Assembly: GCF_032854445.1 (NCBI RefSeq)
Contig: NC_088298.1
Coordinates: 24,639,295 to 24,703,294, forward strand
DNA length: 64,000 bases
DNA from: Liolophura sinensis
Taxonomy: Eukaryota > Mollusca > Polyplacophora > Chitonida > Chitonidae
Direction: 5' to 3'
A model generated the notes under the pieces. That model was not told the DNA's origin, made no database searches, and saw nothing but the letters and a program-made list of their open reading frames with translations. The position numbers and the translations under genes were made by a program. The first letter of the stretch is position 1. Each line of letters begins with the position of its first letter. Positions 36,344-47,969 of this stretch are shown here, in pieces.

Positions 36344-36765
36344 TTTACATGTGCAGGTACATGTATCACTGACATATACATGTACATGTGCAGGTACATG
36401 TATCACTGACATATATGTACAGGTGTAGGTCAACGTATCACTAACATACATGTACATATATATGTTTAGGTACACGTATCACTGACATACATGTACATAT
36501 ATATGTTTAGGTACACGTATCACTAACATACATGTACATATATATGTTTAGGTACACGTATCACTGACATACATGTACATATACATGTGCAGGTACAAGT
36601 ATCACTACCTTACATGTACGTGCACATGTGCAGGTACATGTATCACTGAAATACATGTACATAAACATGTGCAGGTACATGTATCACTGCCATACATGTA
36701 TGTGTACAGGTCCATGTATTGCTGACATACATGTACATGTACGAACACGTATGTAAACATGTAAA
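36344..36765. repeat. Minisatellite, about 35-41 bp unit, about 11 copies
   Basis: The unit has AGGTACATGTATCACTGACA followed by TACATGTACATATA; copies at 36468 and 36509 are 41 bp apart. It is almost wholly made of ACATGTA-type palindromic words and could form hairpins. Confidence 0.85.
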
Positions 36766-37865
36766 CCAACTGAAAGACCAGTCAGGGCTGTATCTCCATT
36801 TTAACTTCGAAAACCAATTGAGCATCTAAACTGTTGGGAGCCCAAAGTCATCAAGATGTATTAAATCTAAAGAGTAGATGACACAAAAGTATGACGCTTA
36901 ACCAAGAAGTTTAATTTTTATACCAACTGATTTTATTCACAGACTGAAGAGCCCTCAAAGGGAGTCATTTGAGATGCATTTTTTACATAAAATTTATTAA
37001 TGCACAGTAAGGATGTCGACTTCAAAGTTTGGAATCAGAATCTTAAACATTTGTTTGTCTGGATATAGTCCTGCCTTGTGAGTACCTAGTTTAATACATG
37101 TCAAACTTTTCAATTTTTGTCTACATGTATTTTGACCCAGAATGCAAGGGAATCTTTGTACATTCCTACAGAGCAGGAATCCCATGGTACATGTTCATGT
37201 ATCAAAATGCACATCAAAAATAAAAAAAATCTCCATCAAAAAAATTTCACTTAACCTGATTGTTTCCATACATCTGTATGGTCTCAGAGGACTGTATATA
37301 TAAAAGTGTCATCTGGCTCACGTCAACAATTCTATACACAGATTTTATTCTAAATATCTAAAATCAAATCCTTCTGCTTTAAATATCCATAGTCATCAAT
37401 AAGTGAATTTCAGAGAAAATCAGCTTCCTGTGCTTTTGCCATACAAGGGAAAGTCCCTCCTGGCAATTTTACATTAATCATCAACATATGCATTCTGAAC
37501 AGGTCTGTGAATCGATTTAAGTCCCTAATGAAGCGAATAACACTCACAGCTGATATCAACAACGCTCTACCAGTAATGGATTATGTTATTACAACAACGT
37601 GGTACAGTATTCACCCTTCTCTAATTTTATACACTCAAAAAGCTTGTGCACTCAGCAGCCTTAAAATTTGTATAAAAAGTAGAATGTACATTGTACACAA
37701 AAGCCAATTCCATTATCGCAGTTCAGAAATTCAAGATACACCTCAGCTCAAGACTAAATGACTAACATGACTAATGAAGATGACAAAGGTAAATTTGATG
37801 TTATAACCATTAACAAAAAAAGTAAGAAAATATTGAACAAGAAAAACATGATATCTAAACATTTA
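36766..37865. other. Non-coding unique sequence
   Basis: No array or gene recognised. Confidence 0.5.
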
Positions 37866-38008
37866 TTATTTATTTTGTTTGGCTGGTGTTTTAAGTCGTA
37901 CTCAAGAATATTTCACTTTAATATACAACGGCAGCCAGCATAATGGTGGGAGGAAACAGAATAGAGCCCAGGGAAAACCCACGACTATCCGCAGGTTGCT
38001 CATAGACG
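37866..38008 (-). mobile_element. SINE, head-truncated, reverse orientation
   Basis: TTGGCTGGTGTTTTAAGTCG, ACTCAAGAATATTTCACTTT, GCCAGCATAATGGTGGGAGG, CCCACGACTATCCGCAGG; the head is lost. Confidence 0.85.
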
Positions 38009-38785
38009 AATACATGATATATGCACACTTCCCCTTTGACCTGTCAGATAAATGTAGCAATTAAAGTGCACAACAGAGTAAAAATGGCCATACATGTAAT
38101 TTTTTTGAAAAGGATGAAATGGCCAAAAACTCACACTTAGTCTGTAAATAAATCATAATATAATAAATGAATAAATATAGACTATATTCTTTAAATGAAT
38201 TACAATGTATGTAAGTCTCCAATTTGGGATAATTTTGATCCTGATTCTCATCAGTGCCATACACAATGTGTACATGTACAACTGCTTGTTGTGGGGAGTG
38301 GGTGGGGGGGGGAGGTTAAGAATGGTTTCAACGGCCATCATGTCAAAATGGTTCTGGTGATGAAGTGTAGAATTGTCTATGATGCACTACACTGTATACA
38401 GTCAGATATAATCATCAATCAGGGTCATCCATATTTTATATATATATAGTATACACAGTACATGTAAATTACATTTGCATGAATGTGTGTATACAATGAG
38501 GGACTTGACTAAGATCGTTTTGTAACTCATTCATCTCCCACAGAAAATTATTTTTATTTCGGTAAACGATTATCTCCACACAAAAGGTTGATCAAATTCC
38601 GGTAAAGTCATTGCACAAGCAGTAACATAGCACCATACTTAACATTACAGGTAATGTACCCTATCTTGATACTGTCATGTCTTCAGGACTTCATGGACTG
38701 ACAATAAGCACAGAACCAGGAAGCTACTTGCCAAGATTTAGGATAGTTACTTTACCCCACATATTCGCCTTTAGTTTAATACTCC
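38009..38785. other. Non-coding unique sequence with a G-rich run
   Basis: Only a GGGTGGGGGGGGGAGG-like run near 38300 and a short TA run near 38437 stand out. Confidence 0.5.
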
Positions 38786-38962
38786 AACCCTCAGTCGTGC
38801 TCTAGCCAAACCCTCAGTCGTGCTCTAGCCAGCCCTCAGTCGAGCTCTACCCAACCCTCAATCATGCTCTAGCCAGCCCTCAGTCGTGCTCTAGCCAACA
38901 GTCAGTCATGCTCTAGCCAGCCCTCAGTCGTGTCCTAGCCAGCCCTCAGTCGTGCTCTAGCC
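38786..38962. repeat. Minisatellite, 22-bp unit, about 8 copies
   Basis: The unit is GTCGTGCTCTAGCC plus AACCCTCA. Confidence 0.92.
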
Positions 38963-39029
38963 TCTGGACCGTCAGGCTCTTAAGTTTCTCATTTCTATAT
39001 ATTTGTCACCCATTTAAAGTAAAAGAAAG

Positions 39030-39472
39030 TCAAAATATGAAGTAAGCTTCATCAAACAGACAACTGAAAACTATGCATGAAAATACTTTCATTTATTTTT
39101 TCAGATTTTTCAAAGTGTTGAACGGCATTCAAATATTTGATTACTATGGTGGGCTTTATGAGCAAAACTCACGGTATCTAGGAACTCTGACGTCACGTCA
39201 CTTTTTTTTTGCGTGATGTACACCAGAAGAACGACATTTTTGGGATCATTAACTCAGTCATGTTTTGCTCATGGGTAAACAGATTTCCTCTTCCTCTGAC
39301 ATCAGAGTTCCTAAACTCTGATAGTATGGTACATAAAGCTACCTCACCATTCAAATGTTTGAACGCCTTTAACTCTTTTCACAAAAATGTAAAAAAATAA
39401 ATGAAAGTATTCCTTAGTTCTACAGGTAAATGGTCTATTTAGTGATGACTACTTCGATTTTTAGAGGTCTTC
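39030..39472. mobile_element. Non-autonomous inverted-repeat (foldback) element, second copy
   Basis: The left arm ATACTTTCATTTATTTTTTC...GGCATTCAAATATTTGA pairs with the right arm TCAAATGTTTGAACGCC...ATAAATGAAAGTATT. The outer right end (CTACTTCGATTTTTAGAGG) is the inverse of the outer left end of the copy at 29121. Inner arms carry AACTCTGACGTCAC and ACATCAGAGTTCC. Confidence 0.75.
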
Positions 39473-39702
39473 TCCATTAATGATTCCAGCATGCTTTAAT
39501 AATATCCCTCGCACTGTGACCTCAATGGTCAAAGATTCCTGTTTCCATCATGATCCTAGGATATACATGTACTTGTAGATGTTGTGTACATGTTGTGTAC
39601 ATGTAGTTGTACATGTTGTGTACATGTAGTTGTACATGTTGTGTACATGTACTCCATGTATTTATCAATTCCTATTCAAAGCAATACTCAAGAATTTTTA
39701 CT

Positions 39703-39907
39703 TATATGACGTAGGTCATGCAGTTCTATTTACAGTATATGATGTAGGTCATGCAGTTCTATTTACAGTATATGATGTAGGTCATGCAGTTCTATTTACA
39801 GTATATGATGTAGGTCATGCAGTTCTATTTACAGTATATGATGTAGGTCATGCAGTTCTATTTACAGTATATGATGTAGGTCATGCAGTTCTATTTACAG
39901 TATATGC
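39703..39907. repeat. Minisatellite, 33-bp unit, 6 copies, starting inside a SINE tail
   Basis: The unit is TATATGATGTAGGTCATG plus CAGTTCTATTTACAG. The bases just before it, CAATACTCAAGAATTTTTAC, are the SINE tail (ACTCAAGAATATTTCACTTA), and the first unit begins with the next tail bases TATATGAC. Since 33 is a multiple of 3 it is open in one frame (11-residue cycle), which is incidental. Confidence 0.93.
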
Positions 39908-39920
39908 AGTCCCTGGGCCT

Positions 39921-40495
39921 ACTGTAAAACTACAATATTTTCAACCTCTAAAGCACTTTTGTGAAACTCACATCAAAAATGTTTGTTTGCATCACTAAAA
40001 CTGGGGGCTTCCTAAAACTGCAGATTATTTCTCTACACCCCATAGTTTGAGATTATTTCTCTACACCCCATAGTTTGAGATTATTTCTCTACACCTCCTA
40101 GTTTGAGATTATTTCTCTACACCCCATAGTTTGAGATTATTTCTCTACACCCCATAGTTTGAGATTATTTCTCTACACCTCATAGTTTGAGATTATTTCT
40201 CTACACCCCATAGTTTGAGATTATTTCTCTACACCCCATAGTTTGAGGTTATTTCTCTACACCCCATAGTTTGAGTTTATTTCTCTACACCCCATAGTTT
40301 GAGATTATTTCTCTACACCCCATAGTTTAAGTTTATTTCTCTACACCCCATAGTTTGAGATTATTTCTCTACACCCCATAGTTTGAGATTATTTCTCTAC
40401 ACCCCATAGTTTGAGATTATTTCTCTACATCCCATACACTCAGAATGTTTCAAAATATTTTCCACTGGTGGTTTAAAGGCCAAGGAATTAGGGTA
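39921..40495. mobile_element. MITE (CTGTAAATCTTCAACC subfamily) with an internal array
   Basis: Left end ACTGTAAAACTACAATATTT with TCAACCTCTAAAGCACTTT and GCATCACTAAAACTG; right end CAGAATGTTTCAAAATATTT and GGTTTAAAGGCCAAGGAATT. Both match the complete element at 60845-61086, and between them lies the 28-bp array at 40022-40437. Confidence 0.8.
40022..40437. repeat. Minisatellite, 28-bp unit, about 15 copies, inside a MITE
   Basis: The unit is AGATTATTTCTCTACACC plus CCATAGTTTG. In the complete MITE at 60845 the same place reads AATTATTTCTCTATCTGTAC with CACCCCAATACGCTAGTT once, so the unit comes from the element's own interior. Confidence 0.95.
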
Positions 40496-40579
40496 CATGT
40501 ATTTAACTCGTTGTGTACAGTAGTTACCTCAAACTAGTTTGACAAACCACAGCGTCTTACCGACCAACTGCAAGCTAAC

Positions 40580-40746
40580 CTTAAAATCAATTCGTGCCTG
40601 AGGAGTGGTTAGGCCAATGGCAATAAAATTCTCTCCGCTCGGAATCTCTCTCCAAAACCACGACATTTCCGGACCAAGAAGAGGTTTCCTCTCAGTGCAT
40701 CCCCAAGACACAGAGAAGTCAAGCCAATTGACACTCACGATACCCA
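40580..40746 (-). pseudogene. Possible coding fragment with a WR-x-I-P-x-G motif
   Basis: The minus strand reads SWFWREIPSGENFIAIGL and ends IDFK at a possible donor (AAG/GTTAGC), with a possible acceptor GGTGCACACCAG at 40747. The stretch faintly recalls the WRPIPPPGYVALG motif of VPS13/VPS62-type proteins. No neighbouring exon was found on either side and the plus strand is also open here. It may be an exon of another gene, a relic, or chance. Confidence 0.2.
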
Positions 40747-42211
40747 CTGGTGTGCACCAGCAAATGTTCAGCAAGACTACAGTGAGGAAGGGCAAGTACA
40801 CTGAGTACAGAGTACCCCATACAAAGGGATGTGGTGTAACCGCCTGGAAGGGACATAAGCCCAGAGGGTAGGGAAGAATGGCGGTGGGTAAACTGTGGCA
40901 TGTAGCGAGGGGAGGACGGGATTGGAACCTCTTAAAGGCCCATCGAGGAGCAGCAAGATTAAACAACTGCAAAGTGTTTTTGCTGTCGACGTCGCCATAA
41001 CAACCAAGTCATGCAATCCCTAAAGACAGAGCTAATAGTCGCTCAGGTAGCTCAGGCTACAATAAGGATGGTGTTTTTACCTGAAAACACGCTAGGCTCT
41101 TTTCTATGATCAGCTGCCCACACTACTAATCCTCTATGGTGGGAGATTAGGGAGGGGGAGGCGAGAGAAATGGGGGTGCACAGTGAAATGTTGCATTATG
41201 ATGAGTGATATGAGTACACTACTGCCCACACTATAAAACCACTGGTCTTTCGGCATGTCAATGAAAAACTTTTCCACATAAAGTTTGGACACACAAAGTT
41301 TCATTTTCCTGAGTGGTTTTCAACAAATGAAGTTGATGTACATACTTGAACCTAAAAGTATAGGACACTACATATATACATACAAATAAGAACACTGCTG
41401 GCCACTCTTCAATGCAACCAAGGCACTACAAACAACAGAGGCAGAGGAATCTGGTTCCCTTTCCAAGGCAAGACCCATACACACGTACAACACATGTTCT
41501 TGTGCACATTAACTGGTCTGCTTATCTGTGAGTGTTGGGATGAAATTCAGTTCATCCGAGTTATGAGGCCGTAACAAGAATAACTATCTTTTCACCCAGC
41601 CACTTTTGATGCTCAAAAGGATAAGAATTTTACAGTTCACCAAGTTAGCAAGTTCAAGTTCACATGCACTAAATTACCCTATCCTGGCTATACATAATAA
41701 AAACAATCCTAAAAAAAACAGCCCTATCAACAAAATGAACCAAAAGCATTTTTGGGCCTTTTCAGTTGATTGAAAGATCAATTTCTGCAGGGCTGATTGC
41801 GATGTCATGAGATGTTCCTCACTGCCTGGGGCTCACTCCCAGCACAATCCATCAGTTTAAACAATACTTGAACGTAATTTCATCAGACCTTCGATCAAGA
41901 CTTTAGCGCTATCTTAAATAATTACAAGGTTGTATGCTCGCAGTATGGCTGTTCACATATTACACAGCAGAGGAGCTTTTTATCACTGGTGTTGGAAATT
42001 ATGCTTGAAATAAAAAAAAAAGTCACAATCATTCGATATGGCTATAAAATCAAATATTTCATGCTTGACAGCTGGAAGCCTTGTGTGGAATGGTTTTAGT
42101 ACTGAATACATCAATTTATTATAAATGTATGCCAAATCACAGTAAAATATAAACAGGGATTAAAGGAATTATTGGATTAACTTAAAGAGATTATTTAAAG
42201 AGGGGGGAGGG
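40747..42211. other. Non-coding unique sequence
   Basis: No array or mobile element recognised. The open frames at 40777-41016 lack family similarity. Confidence 0.45.
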
Positions 42212-42447
42212 GGGGTTCCATGGCCGAGGTGGTTCGTATGCCAGCCCTGACACTATGACCCAGTAAAACTCATGACGGCTTACTTGCCTTTTGTAATGCG
42301 TCTCAGTGAAGCAGCACTAGATAAAAGAGTGGTGGAAATCCGTCCTGCGACAAGGAGGTACGTTACATACATTCTAAGGATTCCTTTGCCGTCATATGAA
42401 TGAAAAATTGTTGAATACGACGTTAAACCCCAAGCACTGACTCACAT
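42212..42447 (+). mobile_element. tRNA-derived SINE, second family
   Basis: Head GGTTCCATGGCCGAGGTGG (A-box-like TGGCCGAGGTGG), then TATGACCCAGTAAAACTC, and end GAAAAATTGTTGAATACGAC with GTTAAACCCCAAGCACTGAC. The body and tail differ from the main SINE, so this is a separate family. Confidence 0.75.
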
Positions 42448-43145
42448 GTGAAGATGTTGATTTATTCATATAATCATACACGAACTAGGACGGTGGGGAG
42501 ATTAGGTTTAACAACACATCTTTATGAAAATGTAGAGCATTGTACATCACCTCAGCGTGGCCATTTTTGACACATTTTCTTCATTCTGATTTATTCATCC
42601 ACCTTAAGAGAAAACTTGTGAAGTCCTGATTGAGTGAGTGAGTGAGCGAGTGAGTCCTTGGGTGAAGTCTGATTAATGTCCTTACGAGAAAAGTTGAGTG
42701 TTGGCATCAAAACATATCATTTTAAGGTATTTATGTGCTTGTGAAAGTGCAACGATCAATTTCTCCTGACCACAAATAAGGCCAACTTGACTGGTGATGT
42801 TTGTAATACACACTGTACTAGACAGGTAAATGACTGGGGAGCATTTTTATGAACATGGCTTCTTGGCTCAACCTGAATCTAAAGTAAATGACTATTTGTA
42901 ATCACCATCAGATTCATAACAGTATAAAGGCTGGGGATCAAATAAATGCAACAAAAGTTCTCCTCAACATCAATAAGAGTCATAAGTTTTTCGCAAAATT
43001 TCAGGCGTTTACTGTTTTCCCCAAAAACCAAATGAAAAAAAAATGTAAACCATTATTAACAGACTCCCGAAATCTACAAACTTTATTTTTCCAAATGAGG
43101 ACACAGTCACAAATTCATGTATCTACATGTATTTACTTATTTATC
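42448..43145. other. Non-coding, one small SINE-tail scrap
   Basis: At 42630-42690 GAGTGAGTGAGTGAGCGAGT and GTCCTTGGGTGAAG is a reversed tail of the second SINE family. Otherwise unique sequence. Confidence 0.5.
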
Positions 43146-43347
43146 TGATTGGCTTTTTACGCCATACTCAAGAATATTTCACTTATACGACAGCGGCCAG
43201 CATTGCGGTGGGAGGAAACCTGGCAGAGCCAAGGGAAAATTCAGGACCATCCACAGGTTGCTGACAAACCTTCCCACGGTCCTCACTGGTGGGAGGCTCC
43301 TAGGTTATTATGCCGCGCTGGCATGCTAACCCCCTCAGACAATGAGA
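43146..43347 (-). mobile_element. SINE, internally deleted, reverse orientation
   Basis: TTTTTACGCCATACTCAAGA, CAGCGGCCAGCATTGCGG, CACAGGTTGCTGACAAAC, then GGTGGGAGGCTCCTAGGTTA and CGCGCTGGCATGCTAACC. About 60 bp around the B-box region is missing. It lies about 55 bases left of the 54-bp array and supplies the apparent start of the 771-residue open frame. Confidence 0.85.
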
Positions 43348-43403
43348 CCCCTGTATCTGCATGTAGCAACCTTGTCCAACCTATTCTAACATGTAGCTTC
43401 ATT

Positions 43404-45454
43404 CATGTACGATGGAGTATTGGTACCCGAGGCACCACTGATATTAAACAGATCCAGGATGTACGATGGAGTATTGGTACCCAAGGCACCACTGATATTA
43501 AACAGATCCAGGATGTACGATGGAGTATTGGTACCCGAGGCACCACTGACATTAAACAGATCCAGGATGTACGATGGAGTATTGGTACCCGAGGCACCAC
43601 TGACATTAAACAGATCCAGGATGTACGATGGAGTATTGGTACCCGAGGCACCACTGACATTAAACAGATCCAGGATGTACGATGGAGTATTGGTACCCGA
43701 GGCACCACTGACATTAAACAGATCCAGGATGTACGATGGAGTATTGGTACCCGAGGCACCACTGACATTAAACAGATCCAGGATGTACGATGGAGTATTG
43801 GTACCCGAGGCACCACTGACATTAAACAGATCCAGGATGTACGATGGAGTATTGGTACCCGAGGCACCACTGACATTAAACAGATCCAGGATGTACGATG
43901 GAGTATTGGTACCCGAGGCACCACTGACATTAAACAGATCCAGGATGTACGATGGAGTATTGGTACCCGAGGCACCACTGACATTAAACAGATCCAGGAT
44001 GTACGATGGAGTATTGGTACCCGAGGCACCACTGACATTAAACAGATCCAGGATGTACGATGGAGTATTGGTACCCGAGGCACCACTGACATTAAACAGA
44101 TCCAGGATGTACGATGGAGTATTGGTACCCGAGGCACCACTGACATTAAACAGATCCAGGATGTACGATGGAGTATTGGTACCCGAGGCACCACTGACAT
44201 TAAACAGATCCAGGATGTACGATGGAGTATTGGTACCCGAGGCACCACTGACATTAAACAGATCCAGGATGTACGATGGAGTATTGGTACCCGAGGCACC
44301 ACTGACATTAAACAGATCCAGGATGTACGATGGAGTATTGGTACCCGAGGCACCACTGACATTAAACAGATCCAGGATGTACGATGGAGTATTGGTACCC
44401 GAGGCACCACTGACATTAAACAGATCCAGGATGTACGATGGAGTATTGGTACCCGAGGCACCACTGACATTAAACAGATCCAGGATGTACGATGGAGTAT
44501 TGGTACCCGAGGCACCACTGACATTAAACAGATCCAGGATGTACGATGGAGTATTGGTACCCGAGGCACCACTGACATCAAACAGATCCAGGATGTACGA
44601 TGGACTATTGGTACCCGAGGCACCACTGACATCAAACAGATCCAGGATGTACGATGGAGTATTGGTACCCGAGGCACCACTGACATCAAACAGATCCAGG
44701 ATGTACGATGGAGTATTGGTACCCGAGGCACCACTGACATCAAACAGATCCAGGATGTACGATGGAGTATTGGTACCCGAGGCACCACTGACATCAAACA
44801 GATCCAGGATGTACGATGGACTATTGGTACCCGAGGCACCACTGACATCAAACAGATCCAGGATGTACGATGGACTATTGGTACCCGAGGCACACTGACA
44901 TCAAACAGATCCAGGATGTACGATGGACTATTGGTACCCGAGGCACCACTGACATCAAACAGATCCAGGATGTACGATGGACTATTGGTACCCGAGGCAC
45001 CACTGACATTAAACAGATCCAGGATGTACGATGGACTATTGGTACCCGAGGCACCACTGAGATTAAACAGATCCAGGATGTACGATGGACTATTGGTACC
45101 CGAGGCACCACTGACATTAAACAGATCCAGGATGTACGATGGAGTATTGGTACCCGAGGCACCACTGACATTAAACAGATCCAGGATGTACGATGGAGTA
45201 TTGGTACCCGAGGCACCACTGACATTAAACAGATCCAGGATGTACGATGGGAGTATTGGTACCCGAGGCACCACTGACATTAAACAGATCCAGGATGTAC
45301 GATGGACTATTGGTACCCGAGGCACCACTGACATTAAACAGATCCAGGATGTACGATGGAGTATTGGTACCCGAGGCACCACTGATATTAAACAGATCCA
45401 GGATGTACAATGGACTATTGGTACCCGAGGCACCGCTGATATTAAACAGATCCA
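43404..45454. repeat. Minisatellite, 54-bp unit, 38 copies, open in several frames
   Basis: The unit is ATGTACGATGGAGTATTG, GTACCCGAGGCACCACTG, ACATTAAACAGATCCAGG. As 54 is 18 codons and the unit lacks stops in several frames, long open frames arise on both strands (plus DVRWSIGTRGTTDIKQIQ; minus and another plus frame equally open). Copies 3 to about 21 are identical or nearly so; towards the right GACATC and GGACTATT variants appear. A one-base loss near 44890 and a one-base gain near 45249 shift the frame without creating a stop, so frame preservation is not evidence of coding. Confidence 0.97.
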
Positions 45455-46805
45455 AACACATTAGGACGTTTAAGCTAGGCCATCACTCAATATATGTTCT
45501 CTGGGAGTATCCCAACCCAGTCTCTTCATGTTAATTTCAGGAAAATCCCTATCTTTTTCACATTAGACAGAATGATAAAAAAGAATTTTCTATCGACTGA
45601 CATAGGTTTAGTCGGGTGGGGTGGGGTTGGGTGGGGTGGGGTGGGTGGGGTGTGGTGGTGGTGTGGTTTGTAGTGTGTGGGAAAGTAGGGGGGATGTTTC
45701 AGTGTCTTTGAGATGCCCTATTCTGACAAAATTGGGAGAGATGGAGAAAATTGGAAATGAGACCGTCTGATTTTAAATTCTGGCTAAATTATGCTGACCG
45801 ACCATGTTGTTTTTTTCCCCCACTCAATCATGCCAGCATACTGTATTTCTGATGCTCAATGTTATTTTATTCTCAAAGGGTCATTTTAACATGCCAAACA
45901 AAGAATTTTTAAAGCATGGCCCAATATACATGTAGCATACCAATACACGTGTGATGGGAAAGTGACCAGATGTACAGCGTACACAGGCCAATTACCAACC
46001 CAAAGGGTCTAACAAACTAAAGCCCTAAAAACAAATTACATGTCTCTGCATCATATAGGTTGACCACATCTCAGTGGAAATTGAGCGAGTGAGTGAGTGA
46101 GTGCTTGGGGTTAAACATTGTACCAGTGGAAATTGAGGCGCATACTTTAATCAAAGCTCTGGCCACTTTCCAGACTGACCTGAACAAGAAAAGAAAATTA
46201 CTGTCTGGTTTACGGATTTCCTTATACTGGTTGTCGTATGTGACGGGGGGGGGGGGGGGGGGGAGGGGCGGTCATGCTTCAATTTGGAATGAAAGTTAAA
46301 CTATCACAATAAACTTGTACATGCACAATGAAAATCACAACAAGTGCAACAAAGATCTAAATGATTAGACTCATTGATCACACTTGGTTGATCAGTCTAA
46401 TGTTTGCACCACTTGCACTGATAAACTTGTGCAAATGGCCAGCAAGTGGCCAGATAACGGCTGTTCAAAGTGAAACACACCAGATGCAAGTACACCGTCT
46501 TCAGAAATCAATCTTTATTACCATGAGCACAAAGGTGAGTGAAATTTGTAAAGATTTATCTGTATAGATCCTCCATGAAGGGTCTCATGTTACCATGGTT
46601 ATTGCATCAGTGATCTGAGATGCCAATGTCTCAATTAATCATGACAATGGATAAATGAAATCACATCTACAGTACATGTAGGACTAGCTGCACAGAGTTA
46701 TTAATGCCATCCTTATCAAATATGCGCTCGCATGAAGATCACAGCTGTGAGAATTAACACATCAATCTTTCTTCACAAGGTCATACATACATGTACTTCA
46801 TCTGG
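45455..46805. other. Non-coding, with G-rich runs
   Basis: Contains a GGGGT-rich tract (45612-45690), a run of about 19 G (46245-46263) and a reversed scrap of the second SINE family (46083-46120, GAGCGAGTGAGTGAGTGAGT). Otherwise unique. Confidence 0.6.
45612..45690 (+). other. G-rich tract with G-quadruplex potential
   Basis: Repeated GGGTGGGGTGGGG blocks with one- to two-base loops, more than four runs of at least three G, on the plus strand. Confidence 0.75.
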
Positions 46806-46925
46806 ATACTCAGTATTTATATATGGCTACACTTGATATAACGCTTTCGTCTTCATTTACCCAAAAACAGCTAATTCACACTCTCTTCCAGAGTTTCAAT
46901 GCATCTATATTTACATGCAGGTATA
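46806..46925. repeat. Duplicated segment, copy 1
   Basis: CAGTATTTATATATGGCTAC, CACTTGATATAACGC and AGCTAATTCACACTCTCTTC recur at 47822-47932. See the partner copy next to the gap. Confidence 0.85.
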
Positions 46926-47821
46926 TCTCTTTATGTCTTGAAATTTTGCAAAACCCCTGTGATGAAGCCACAGGTTAAGAAAAAAATTCTACGATTACCA
47001 GACTGGCATATTACACATGTGCATGTAATTTATTTATTTACTTATCTGGTTGGTGTTTTACTCATCAAGGTATCTTAATGTTGGAGGGGTGAGGAGGCTG
47101 GAGTGACCATGAGTAATTCACCAATTGGCACGTACATGTACTTGTAAATGAAAACCATTTCCAGGTGTGAGATCAAGGTGTAAGCAGTATGGGTGGGTGG
47201 GCGATTGGGTGTGTGTGTGATTAGGTGTGACGAACAAGCGTGAAACAGACTGCATATGCGGCATGTCCACCGCCATGCCATTGTGTTGGCGATTACTCAA
47301 TCATCTGATAGTTTCTTCTGACTATGGGAATTACATGTACATAAATACGCTCGAGTGTTTCCACTGACTGCGCAATTTTAGTGCACACATTAACGCAGAA
47401 CAAATAGACCAGGTCTTTAACGTATGCGACGTGGATTTATTGCGAACAATTTATTGTTGACTGGCGGGGTTATACAATCATACAGGTGAACACAACTGTC
47501 AACACAGGGGCTGTGAAGGATCCTGAAAATCTCAATGCCTTGTCAGTTGATAAGCTTTACTAATGTCTGTCATAGAGACTGAAAGATAAGCATTTGAAAA
47601 AATAAATAAAAAAGGCTGGCTGCGGTACTTCTACATAAAGGAAGTGACATGTAACCCAACTAAAAATGAATTACATGTATCGGCTATTATGGCACTAGTT
47701 TGAGCACTAGCCACTGGACTAAACTGACCTTGGATCAAGTGCAATTGGACTCACTCCAAATCTATATTTTACCACACAACAGTCCATGTACATGTACATG
47801 TACGTATAAATTGGTGCTTTA
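46926..47821. other. Non-coding unique sequence with a SINE-tail scrap
   Basis: At 47036-47066 TTATCTGGTTGGTGTTTTAC is a small SINE-tail piece. Nothing else recognised. Confidence 0.5.
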
Positions 47822-47932
47822 TCAGTATTTATATATGGTTGCACTTGATATAACGCAGATAACACTTGATAAAAACAGCTAATTCACACTCTCTTCCAGA
47901 GTTTCAATGCATCTATATTTACATGCATGTAC
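47822..47932. repeat. Duplicated segment, copy 2, beside the assembly gap
   Basis: Same sequence as 46806-46925 with small changes (GGTTGC for GGCTAC, CAGATAACACTTG for TTCGTCTTC). It ends about 40 bases before the N run. Confidence 0.85.
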
Positions 47933-47969
47933 TCTAATCCACTGGTCTCTAATTACGAATCATGCACCC

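Noticed and set aside
43149-45464. 771-residue plus-strand open frame and its 676-residue minus-strand partner
   Set aside because: It begins in a SINE and then only reads a 54-bp array that is open in several frames of both strands. Frame shifts are tolerated, so there is no sign of selection for a protein.
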